A DNA stretch of 64,000 bases, from the NCBI GenBank assembly GCA_030141605.1, contig JAQGDQ010000521.1, positions 27,870 through 91,869 on the forward strand, written 5' to 3'. The notes under the pieces were generated by a model. The model was not told the DNA's origin. It ran no database searches and saw only the letters and a list, made by a program, of their open reading frames with translations. Below are positions 37,464-47,537 of the stretch, piece by piece. Each line of letters starts with the position of its first letter. Position 1 is the first letter of the stretch. This DNA is from Tubiluchus corallicola. Lineage: Eukaryota; Priapulida; Priapulimorpha; Priapulimorphida; Tubiluchidae. Position numbers and translations under genes: made by a program.

Positions 37464-40055
37464 TCATAATGCAGCTTTTAATTTATGGACAGTCAATTGG
37501 TCCTTGCTGTCCACCAGTAATTCCACAGAAAATTGCTGAAACAAAAAACAACAATTGGTTTGGTTTTATTAACTCCACTCATATTAGGTTCATCCTTGTG
37601 CGATTTTAATCGAGACTGTAATGAGACAGTAAGACATTAAACATTAATTTTATTTCACAGTAACATTTACTAGGAGACCACCTAATCATGTGGCTGAAGT
37701 TCAATATCTTGTGAAAGGTCACTTCTTGTTATTGAAGATAAAAGAAAAGTATAATGATTATTATTATTTATGTGGGTCAGTTTTATTGTATTTTTGTTGG
37801 TCACTGTTTTTCTGTATTACATAAATTTGTTATCCATGGTGACCAATGTGTGTTGTGAGACGCCAGTTATTGCACGCAGTTATTCTGTCAGGACGTTTTG
37901 AGTAATTTATTAATTTTAGAACGTTGGGCATGTCATCTGAGTGATCTGACTGTAAATAAGTGACACCAATAATTCTCATGGTGTTCTTTCAAAAGCAAAA
38001 TATACATACAATGCGTTATTCCAAAAAGTGGGTTAACTACTCCAGCTGTATAACCCATTGTATGCCATTTCAGCTTGAACTGACTACAACCGTGACATAT
38101 CTGCCGTAATGTATAATTATGGCTATATAATTTTACTGTTTACTTTTATTCATGTATAAAATGTATATATTTATTTTTGTGCCTAATAAATAAGTAAATA
38201 AATAAAGTTTAGAATTCCCCACGCACAAGATATTAGTTTGTGAAGCGAATTAGGATTGGGGTTAGGGTTGGGTTGGGGTTAAGGGTAGGGTTAGGGTTTT
38301 TAACTTGGGTGTTGAATTGTAAACTCCTTTTGTAGTTTTATTTTACAAAAGTGTCAACAACTGTGCGATAAAGCAAATTTAGGAAAAAGAGGTGCATAAT
38401 TTGTAGTATAAAGCCGATTGTTCTCCACTTCCTTGTCAGTAGTGTTTCACGCCTTAATCCCCATAAACAACTCAATACTGCGCAATAGCCTTACCTGAAT
38501 TATTTTTTTAAGTTCTCCCTTATCTAGGCTGACGCGAGCTTTCTTCAATACGGAAACTTTTGGTCCAATCCATGAAACAAAAATGAACTTGGAGAAGTGC
38601 TTAGCATGTTCATCACCAGTTTCAAAACGAATGTATGCAAACATTCTGTCATCATCTAAAACGTTAATTAGGTCATTGTTATTTTAGGACTGCAATTAAA
38701 AATAAACGAGATTTCTGTTTTAGTACTGGGATAGGGTGGGTTGGGTTTGGCTGGGCTAGAGCCCTGTATACCAAGTTAGAATGGGTCCGACAGGGTAGGT
38801 TACATTGACTCGGTTCATCTGGGATGAGATGTGTGATGAAATTGGGTGAGCTGTGATGAATAGTAAACCAAGATGGAATTGGATATTCAAACCAAACAGT
38901 GTCTCCTTAATGAAAGCCGTTTTTTGTATTTAATAGAAAGGGCAATTAAGGTGTTCGTAGATTATTGTGAGCGAAAACACGTTTTTATATACCATATAAC
39001 CTGTCACCTGTGTGTGTAGGACTGTCTGCGGGTGCGTGGGGTTCTATTATTTACCGAATGTTATCAGATTACCTGTAAAATAAGTCATAAATTCATCGTG
39101 ATTTTGTCCCACAGCTCCGCAGACCAAGTAATTCTCTTCATATTTAAAAACTGCCCTACAAGAAAAAATGTTGAGTGGTGCAGACTGGTATTTTTATTAT
39201 TTTTAAAAATAATATGAGTAGAGTTTTACTAATAGCGAATTTACATTTCGTTTGCAGCCTGTATTGATCCGCATCACTTTGAGGTTATGCATTATGCAAT
39301 CATGTGTATTTGAAGCAGCTATAAGAAAGTTGAAGGTGTGTTAATTAGCTGTCTAACGATAAAAAATGATTGCTCCTGCATAAGTAAAACTGTGTGAATC
39401 AAGATAAGTGACACGACGACAGACTGTAGAGACACAGTGCTTGCAACCTTTAAAAAACTATAGCCATGGCCTGCTAGCCTCACTATAGCCATTAAATGAA
39501 GTGACCAATGAGGCAACTAGCAGATATTTTCAAGTTCAACATTTGAAGTTAATGAGTTGGAGCATTAAAAAATTTTAATTTTTGTTTTTCATAGAGATAC
39601 AAATTGTTAAATAAACAATGATATAATTATAGATGTACATGACTGTTTAGTTGATCATTGTGGTTGCACATAATTATAGTATTTTTACTATCACTAATCG
39701 CCTCGTTTTCAGATGCCTATTTTCGTTATCCTTTAGCTACCCTTAAAGGTTTTAATCATTTTTCTTATACGCACTCGCGTCGGACCTGAACCTTACAGCT
39801 GAAGTTCGTCTGTATTAGAACACCTTTTTATTATGAAAAGTTTTTTACTTCATATCGGTGCTACGCAGAGTTTATAGTCATTGAATGGGACATTTTACAA
39901 AACAATACCTGTTTCGATATGAATGTTTTTTATATTACAAAAATTAATTTAATTGTAGAGTTACAGCTTAAGCCTTACCAGGTAACATCAACGGTGTCAT
40001 CTCTAACGGCATCGTAAGCCTGTCTCACACTATCAGGATCAATTATTGTAGCCAT
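37464..40055 (-). CDS. COTL1: Coactosin-like actin-binding protein (ADF-H domain)
   Basis: Four exons on the minus strand: 40055-39979, 39155-39073, 38655-38495, 37535-37464. All are GT-AG with consistent phases (2, 1, 0), giving 130 residues and TGA. The protein starts MATIIDPDSVRQAYDAVRDD and continues with WAVFKYEENYLVCGAVG, a TDDDRMFAYIRFETGDEHAK core, FIFVSWIGPKVSVLKKARV and a helical end (QFSVELLVDSKDQL). This is the coactosin subgroup of the ADF-homology fold, whose known members are about 142 residues, bind F-actin and, in mammals, 5-lipoxygenase. The basic KKARV stretch sits where coactosin's actin-binding lysine lies. The C-terminus is roughly ten residues shorter than in vertebrates. 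It faces RPGRIP1L tail to tail, with 1.2 kb between the stop codons. Confidence 0.9.
38254..38299 (+). repeat. Interstitial telomere-like repeat
   Basis: Degenerate run of TTAGGG/TTGGGG/TAGGG units in the last coactosin intron. TTAGGG is the common metazoan telomere unit. The G-rich plus strand could form a G-quadruplex. Confidence 0.75.
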
Positions 40056-40267
40056 CGTTAGTTAATACTCACACTGATAGCATGCTACACTGTGTTTGTA
40101 ACAGGAAGAGTCGTTAGAGGTAGAAAGGAAACAGGATACAACCGTATTTATCTCCAAAACTCTACAAATTTATGCCAGCAAGGAATGGTTGATTAACAAT
40201 AACAACGTTATTGAGCACATGTTTTCTGCCTGACGCCCCCCCACCTCTAGCTCTTTAAATTCATTTT

Positions 40268-40440
40268 TTACCTGTCTCTTTCTCTCCTGTCTTTGTCTTA
40301 CATACACTCACCTCCCTCTCTTTCTTTTTCTTACTCCATCTCCCTCTTTCTCCCGTTGTCCCATTCTCTTTCCCTTTCCTTCCTCTCTTTTCCCCATCTC
40401 TCTGTCTTGCTTTTTCTCTCTTACTTTCTCTCAACATCTT
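40268..40440. repeat. Polypyrimidine/polypurine tract upstream of coactosin
   Basis: A long, imperfect run of C and T on the plus strand (CTCTTTCTCTCC-like), hence GA-rich on the coactosin strand, ending about 210 bases before its start codon. It may be plain low-complexity DNA, or a GA-type promoter element given its position. No other promoter element was recognised. Confidence 0.6.
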
Positions 40441-40469
40441 GCGTTAGCCTTTTCACTTTTTTCTTTAAT

Positions 40470-40755
40470 AAATGATTTTACAAATTTCTTTTGTTTACCA
40501 TAATGTAAAGAGAACACAAGAAAACACTTTGTCTGAAAAATTCCTTAATTTAGTTGTTGATTCTAAAACTAGAGGACATAGTTTAAAACTGTTCAAAGAG
40601 CGGTCACGTCTTGACATTCGTAAATATTCATTTTCTGTCAGATTTGTGAATGAATGAAATAATCTGCCTGCTATGGTGATTACCGCATCAACAACAGTAA
40701 AGTTTAAATCCTTAAGCGACAATTATTTTGCAGAAAATATGGGGTTTCTATGAGT
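40470..40755 (+). mobile_element. 3' tail of a degenerate non-LTR retrotransposon ORF2
   Basis: The translation carries the closing motif typical of Jockey/CR1-like ORF2 proteins: TRGHSLKLFKERSRLDIRKY, then FSVRFVNE-stop-NNLPA, then TTVKFKSLSDNYF. The stop replaces the tryptophan normally found in the WNNLP motif, so the copy is dead. Only the last 90 or so codons remain, as expected from 5' truncation. Confidence 0.7.
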
Positions 40756-41319
40756 GTACTCGCTTAACCCTTAATCGTGACAGTATAATAGTATAACTAT
40801 AACAGCATGTTCGCAGAAAATGCCGTAGCAGTCTAAAAATGAATGTAATACTTTACGACAGGTGGCGCAGCAAAAATTTACTTTCCAATGAAGATGAAAG
40901 CTGTTTGTGAAAGAGTGTGTTTGAAGCTGCCAAAATCAGGTCTAACTTGTTTATAGAAAGTTCTTCTGTGCACTTTATACGTTAGTTGCAGCTACCGTTC
41001 TACTAAATGTGAAATTCAAGTAAAACTTTCTTTATCGGGTTGTTTCGTTACTGTTTTTGAATTTTGATATGTTTTATAATCATACTGTGGATAGCCGCGA
41101 TCCTCTTCCCCAAATCGGCAAGCAAACTGACATCAATAAAAAGTCCCAGTTTGCAAGATCAAAAACACGTACTTTGTTCACTTTATACACATAAATTTCT
41201 TTTTTCCACCAGTCAACAGTTACCATTATTGTTTTATCGTCTTTCGTTGCACATTTAGCTGCGACAGCTCTGTGACATACAATCGAACTTTTCTTGATTT
41301 ATGTATGTGAGATTGACCT

Positions 41320-42000
41320 ATTGTACCTACATTCAAACTGACCTACATTCAGACATGTTCTGTAGTATCATCTGCAAATTGACAGAATGAACATTTCAAG
41401 TTTTCTTTATACAAATTTTTAAAATTTGTTTTTAGATCAGTCATGTTCAACCATATGACCATAATTTCTTTCGTCTTGTCTAAACGACATTTTAGCACAT
41501 AATCTTGCCTTTTTAGACTGTTGTTTAGAAATATTATCTTTTCGTGTGCTCTGTTTTAATTTAAGTTCATTTTTGATGAACAAATTCATTTCACTTTTTA
41601 TGTACTTCTTCAATTTAGACTTTTTGACTGAATAAATTTTTATATCAACTACATTTGGGTTAATTTTGTATTTAATTATAATATTTCTAATTTCAAAATA
41701 CCAAGTTTATTTTAAAATTATTACTTATTTGCACTCTTAAAAGCTGCTTAGCCAATCTTTCATCATTTGAATTAATTAATAATAATAGTACATTAAATTT
41801 TATATTCTATTCTACATATCATAGGCCATGTCTGCATTTCAAGCAGCATGACCCAATATGGCATACAGTTTTATTGGCACAAAATTTTTGATAATGCGTC
41901 TCTTTGAATACTCTCTAACATATCCACTTCTGTTTGAGTGAGGTTAGTCCAAGTCTAACCTGTGAATTTTACGAAATTTATTCTGCTGGCCTAGCTGTAG
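41320..42000 (-). mobile_element. Degenerate non-LTR retrotransposon ORF2 C-terminus (minus strand)
   Basis: Minus-strand translation shows NLTQTEVDMLESIQRDALSK, a stop, then YWVMLLEMQTWP. Further on come a Lys-rich KSKLKKYIKSEMNLFIKNEL helix and a CxxC-ADDTTEHV segment interrupted by stops. This is the order seen after the reverse transcriptase of many LINE ORF2 proteins (post-RT region plus a CCHC-type knuckle). Several stops and shifts show decay. It may extend toward 43480, where AYSVLRMIK could be a further fragment. Confidence 0.55.
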
Positions 42001-42678
42001 ACGGAAAAAATCATATCTACATAATGTGAACTGTAAACTGAACTATAATAATCAAATTGGTATTGCAAAGTAACACTTTTCTAAGAAAAAATTGCTAATA
42101 TTGGCTAGGCCAATGGCCGTTCCCCCTTTTTGCTTCTTACTAATTAATTATACACTGATGTAGGAAAACTTTAGGTGCCTTGATGATGGCATGGCCGACA
42201 ATGTATGCACATGTAATATGTGTCATCTCTGTGTACTTGCTGCATATTCGTGGTTTTCACTGTTTTGTCTTTCGAATTCTGTCGTAACAGCTCTGAGAAA
42301 GTGAGCTGATGCCGTACTTGTGTGAACAGTTGAAAATACGTGTTTCTCACAAATAAGTCAGTGTCTTTATTGAACTTCTATCTGCTAGCTTTTGTGGCTT
42401 TAACTTCCAAGCGCAGTAGCTTTGTAAAAATAAGCGCTGTGGTGGCTAACTATCCTCACTGTTTCTTTTACTACATAGCATATAACAGATGGCGGTGCTA
42501 CTGTTAATTATAGTGTATGAGAGAGTTTTCTTTCTCATTAAGCCTCTGTTTTATAACATTCTCTCTCTATAGGCTTTGGATATTTTCATTTTCTTTCAAT
42601 TATTGTCTCTGTAGTGGAAGTGCTGCCTAGTGGCAGTTGTTATGGTATGACAATGAAGAAAGGTTAGTGATGGAAGGG

Positions 42679-43107
42679 TCAGTTGCGTCGGTTTGTGGAA
42701 AGCATGAAATGGTGGTTGCAGAAGGGTTGGACTTTTAAAAGACGTTTTAGGGTCCACTCAGGCTGGAACGGATCATGAAGCTTCGTTTCTTGGTCTTCCC
42801 AGCACATGTTTAATTTTTTCTTAAACTGACCTGCTGACGTGGTGCTCCACTTCACTTAATAACTGCAAGCATTTCTGGGTGTTAGAAATCCCATTGCATA
42901 GTTTGGTATAATTTGTTTTTCAGTAGTTTCAACAAACTGACCATTTCGAATCTGGTGCTGCAGTACTGTAATTACTTCAACAGCTTCCTGCGTGAGTTGT
43001 TTGCTTAAGTTGGTAATTCTGTTGATAAAGAAAGATTTCTCAAGTAAAGATTGGAATGTTGTTTGTATAGCTGAAGGTGATAGCGTCTGTCGGAGTATTT
43101 CAAATGC
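42679..43107 (-). pseudogene. Open minus-strand segment with one internal stop, origin unknown
   Basis: A 143-codon frame from 43107 to 42679 broken by a single TAA at 42856-42858. It follows an acceptor-like TTTTATAG. Residues include AFEILRQTLSPSAIQTTF, NLSKQLTQEAVEVITVLQ and KQIIPNYAMGFLTPRNAC, then after the stop FKKKLNMCWEDQETKL. Composition looks like real protein rather than AT-driven noise. It sits between LINE-like fragments on the same strand, so a broken transposon protein or a decayed exon are both possible. Family not recognised. Confidence 0.35.
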
Positions 43108-46100
43108 CTATAAAATATTCTGTTATGACTCGCTGTGTAGCTAAAGTTTGAAGTGTTGTTATTTTCCTCTTTTACAGTAGGGGAGGTACTTTATTGAAGT
43201 GTTTAAACCAGTTAATATCATTGGCCTATGCTGAACTCCTTTTAGCTACTTGGTGACTTTAATAGCAAAGTATGGATTCCACATCAGTGAGTTGTATTTC
43301 ATAAGCAGTCTTCAGACTTAAGTGCTCAGTTACCACTAATCAGTTTGACAGATGTCAGGTATAACTTTTAATCATTCGAAGTACTGAGTAAGCTTCTTTG
43401 ACTTTTGTAAGCTTGTCGTCATGTGATCCTCTAACATTGTAAGCCCTAGGTATGACTAGCTACTAACAGATTGTAATGTCATCAATTTCATAATTTTATA
43501 ATAGATTTCCTATGACCTACATGCATATCCTTACATTTACCGTTGTGCTACTCCATTGACAAACGCCTTCCAGACACTGAAAAAACTTAACTAGTTGCAT
43601 TGCTTTTGAGTGTTGCAGGCCTAAGACCTGATACTGGTACTGTACAAAATTTTGTGTATTTGAATTGATAATTTAAAACCATTATAATTGTATGCTTTAC
43701 TCTTATATTCAGTTGATGCAGGTCTCCTACGTCAAATTTCAGGCACCTAAGCTTTTTGTCTTCCTAACATTTTCTAGAAGAAGCAAAAATGAAATTTCAG
43801 CCATGGGATCTGTAAATAATTTTCCAGGCATTGATAATTTATCGATTATAATAATTGTGGATGACATCAAATTTTTAATTCACGTACATTTTTAACTCAT
43901 TAACTTGGACTGTTCTTTTTATTACAGACAAAATTCGACTAGCCTTAAAAAACTTAATAAGTAAAAAACTGCAAGGAAAAGTATATAACTCAGCAGATGC
44001 CGATTTTGTGGTAAAAAATAATGGTAACCTTTTTTCAAATAGATTTGGAAAGAAAGTTGCCAGATTTAATCAGGCTTTGGTAAAAGTTGTTGTCATTTTA
44101 GTTTTTGCAAGGTGTGCCATATTGTCAAATGCACAAGGTACGGCTTGTAAATGTAAATTTTAGATCACTTTGCCTTACTTTATTTGTTGCCTAGATTGTC
44201 TACTGCAAGTTTGGTCATCATCATTTCGGTGGTGGTTAAAATGTCAGATAAAATTTACTGTGGGAGGCTGGGAGCATTTTGTTAATGATGTATGCACCGA
44301 ATTATGGTGTGGCTGAAGTATAATTAAGCACGATATAACAATTTATAACGATAATTGCCATATTACACAAATTTTGTTGTTTGCTCCTGAACACTTTAAA
44401 TGATGTGGAGTGTTGAGTGCAGGTACACTTGTTTCTCAAAATTCCAAAAGTAATTAGTTAAGAGGAAAAATTGTTTATGGAAGCCAGCTTCTAGGTGGGA
44501 CCAAAATTTTTTTATTTCATAGAAGAGGAAAGAGTGAGCATATATCAAGAATCTGATGTATTCATGTTTCAGCCTAATTTTCTTTTTAAAATTATTGTTT
44601 TTGCCCGAAGAAAGGGGTTTCAAAGTCTGGTGTTCAAGTAAAACTTCTAGAAGTTTTAAAAAATTATCTGTCGATAATTTTTCAAGCATTTAGTCAGATT
44701 AGATTTTAATAAACACATCACGAATGGGTAGAGTAGAAGTGCGGCAAGATACTGGTAGCAAACAGTGAGTTCATCCACAATTAGTAATCAGTAACTGCAT
44801 AAATTGTAATCGGTGTCAAAAGCTCAATGTTTCTCATAGCTGTTAATTGATAAATAAAAAGTGCCTAATTTGCCGAAAAAGTGTTGAAATATTATGTTTG
44901 AATACAGTGTGGACTTCTACAAAAATGTTTGAGACTGAAAAATCAAAGTTTCTCTGTGGTGCAGCAGCTAAAAACAGCTACCTGGGATGTTTGCCTTTAT
45001 ATCAACTTGTTAGCATAAAAAAAGCTTGTTGTTTTTTGGTACTTTTTAGATCTATGATTATTTATACCATATTGTGGTCTAAGTAGGGGCATCAAATTCC
45101 AGCTGACTCACTTCCTGTGTTCATCAGCTATGATCGCTTTGCTGTGAGTGAGATTCCTGGAATATCTTGTCTGGTGTCGGTTTCTCAGTTTGGTGTGTGA
45201 CTATATGGTTACAAGTTGTTTAAATTGTGATTGTGTTTGTGAAAAATTATAATTTTACTTTTATTTTTTATTTATGTTTTATTTTTAAATGTATCTACTC
45301 AGATTTGAAAGGCTACTGTCATTTGGAAACAGTTTATTTTAGTGTATTTTACAAATTGGTGATTAAGTAAATTGGTTAGGCTACATTCACAGACTTTAGC
45401 ATGTTTAAGTGTATTTTACTTAGTAATTCTTTAATCCTGTTTTTTAAAAAAAATATTTTCTGTTTGACATTGCTACTTTTACTACAAGTCAATTTGTCAA
45501 CTAATTTATTACACCTTTTTAAGACCTTTGTCATTGTTGTGCACATTTGTCTAACTAACTAAATGTTTTCTTTTAACCAGGAGTTATGTTATGTTAATTT
45601 TTTTTTAATGTTTTTATGTTTTTTACTTTTTATGCAAACAAGGTACTATGTAAGATGTCTGGAGCAAAATTTGGTTTTCTAATAGGAGTCTAAGGGGCTG
45701 ATTTTATTACTAGTGTCAGTGGCAGTAAATAGGGTGCGGTAATCTAATACAGATCAAAAACATGCATGCCTAGCTGTTAGGACTAAATTGCTAGTAAGTA
45801 GGGATTAAATCAGTAAACAACAGTATTATTAACACTAGTCTAATATGCATCCTCACCCAGTATGCACATTAACTGTGTGCAGATGTGGTGTATTTATTGG
45901 TGTATGTTACTATTTTGGTTGGTGTCGGGTCTAGTGAGATTTTTGCCATGCTGTTGCAATATCCTAACTTCAACATATGTTCCGTTTAAGCAACAAGGTT
46001 CAACAGTATGAATTAATGATGGCTTCATTCCAAATAGGCAACTTCGGGAGGGTTTTAGTGTTGCATTATTGTTTGATGAAGTCATCATCTACATATGTTA

Positions 46101-46420
46101 TATTTCCCCTATATAGCTCATTAGCTCCAAAATGCTATCCAAAATATTTTTTAAACATGGGAAGCTTTCTGCAAACGTATCCTTTTGTGCTTTGCTGAGA
46201 TATTTTTTGTCCAATTTTTCATCCGTATTTTTTTGTTTTGTCATATTGTTTGCTATGCATATGATTTTTTGTTGTGCACAAACTGCACTTAAATTGTTTG
46301 TAAACAAGAAAAATCAAATTATTAATACATATATTTATAATTACTCTTGCTTTGACATGTCATGGATTAAGAAATGCGATTTCCTGAAAATTAGACTTGT
46401 TAGCATGATAGTAATTAATT

Positions 46421-46456
46421 ACTTCCTTCTTTCCTTCCTTCCTTCCTTCCTTCCTT
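46421..46456. repeat. CTTC microsatellite
   Basis: Near-perfect tetranucleotide run of CTTC/CCTT. Confidence 0.9.
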
Positions 46457-46529
46457 ACCTACTTACATGCTACTTAATGGTGACTGTTCGTTGTACCTTA
46501 CAACTCATTAAAAGGAATGAATCTGTATA

Positions 46530-46695
46530 TGGTTTCAGATACACAAGTATGTTAGATATGCCAAAAATAAGAACTAAAAATACGGCGATAATAGTTTTCG
46601 AAGTTCTGTTGTAAAACTTTGGAATAGATTACCTGAGCACGTGAGAGTTGGTTCAAATGATCAATTTAATGTTTTTAAGAAAGTTTTTAAGAAAG
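46530..46695 (+). mobile_element. Second degenerate LINE ORF2 3' tail
   Basis: With one frame change near 46595, the translation reads RYTSMLDMPKIRTKN, then VVKLWNRLPEHVRVGS, then FNVFKKVFKKV. This is the familiar closing motif of non-LTR retrotransposon ORF2 proteins (SFxxSxxKLWNxLPxxVR). It runs directly into the TA microsatellite at 46698, as expected for a LINE 3' end abutting a simple-repeat tail. Confidence 0.65.

Positions 46696-46697
<2 letters not shown>

Positions 46698-46726
<29 letters not shown>
46698..46726. repeat. TA microsatellite
   Basis: Uninterrupted alternating AT run of about 29 bases at the end of the LINE remnant. Confidence 0.9.
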
Positions 46727-46727
<1 letters not shown>

Positions 46728-47537
46728 CTTCATCACACTTTGCATGAAACTTCACTCGAAGTTCTTCACATAACAAATACCTGTATTGAAAAACTGGTCT
46801 TTGGTGATGTTTGACTCAGGAAGATTTGAATTGAACTAAAACATGTTATTTTAACTAATTAAAAAATGGAAATCATTGGTAAGTTCATCGCATCTCCTTT
46901 CCAATTCAGTCTTTGTTTGGATTTGCCTGATCAAGGAGGCCATTTGTCACGTCATGCATCTTAACACTGAATATGATGTGGCTTTTTTCACTTTGACAAA
47001 TGTTAACTTTTTTCCATTGATTTTTAGGAAGTATGATCAGTGTACTGCACTGAAATGAGGGATGGCTTTCCGCATTTTGTATAAATTTGTAGCTAGTTTA
47101 TCTATGTATGAAAGGATGGTTGGAATAACATTTATATAAGTGTGGTTTATAACTGTTTTGTGTTGTCTAAGATACGTGAAATTTCTACTTGAAATTTGAA
47201 TGCTGTTTATCAGATAAGATTACAAGTTTTTCTTCTGGAACTAGGACCAGTCCTAGAACTATGCCCTTGTTTTTTCAAACGAGTACAATGTTACTAACAA
47301 AAATTTGTACTACTTTAAAAATTTAGACAATAGTGTGATCGGATGAGTACAAGATTTTGTGACGGCTATGTCGTGGCATCATAGTAACTGCTTGGGCTAA
47401 ATAACTAACTAAAGGTAAATCACAAAATACTACTGAACTGCTGAAACAAAGTTTAAACTGACAATTTTTTGTTCCAGGATGGCTGCATAATAACCGCTGA
47501 GTAAGGACTGTTGTTCATGATTTTTCGTTGAGTGAAC

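Larger units (their letters stand above)
43480..47477. other. Gene-poor AT-rich stretch upstream of the 47.5-kb gene
   Basis: No splice-bounded coding exon could be supported. Contents noted: an acceptor-preceded 79-codon open stretch on the plus strand at 43927-44163, a LINE tail at 46530-46695 and two microsatellites. Other long ORFs (for example on the minus strand at 44396-44689) are Phe/Lys/Leu-rich and look like AT-driven noise. Confidence 0.5.

Noticed and set aside
44396-44689. 97-codon minus-strand ORF
   Set aside because: Phe/Leu/Lys-rich composition expected from AT-rich DNA, with no domain or splice support.
46132-46614. 160-codon plus-strand ORF
   Set aside because: Runs through the CTTC microsatellite and into the LINE tail in only part of its length. 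The hydrophobic, Phe-rich part is AT-driven.
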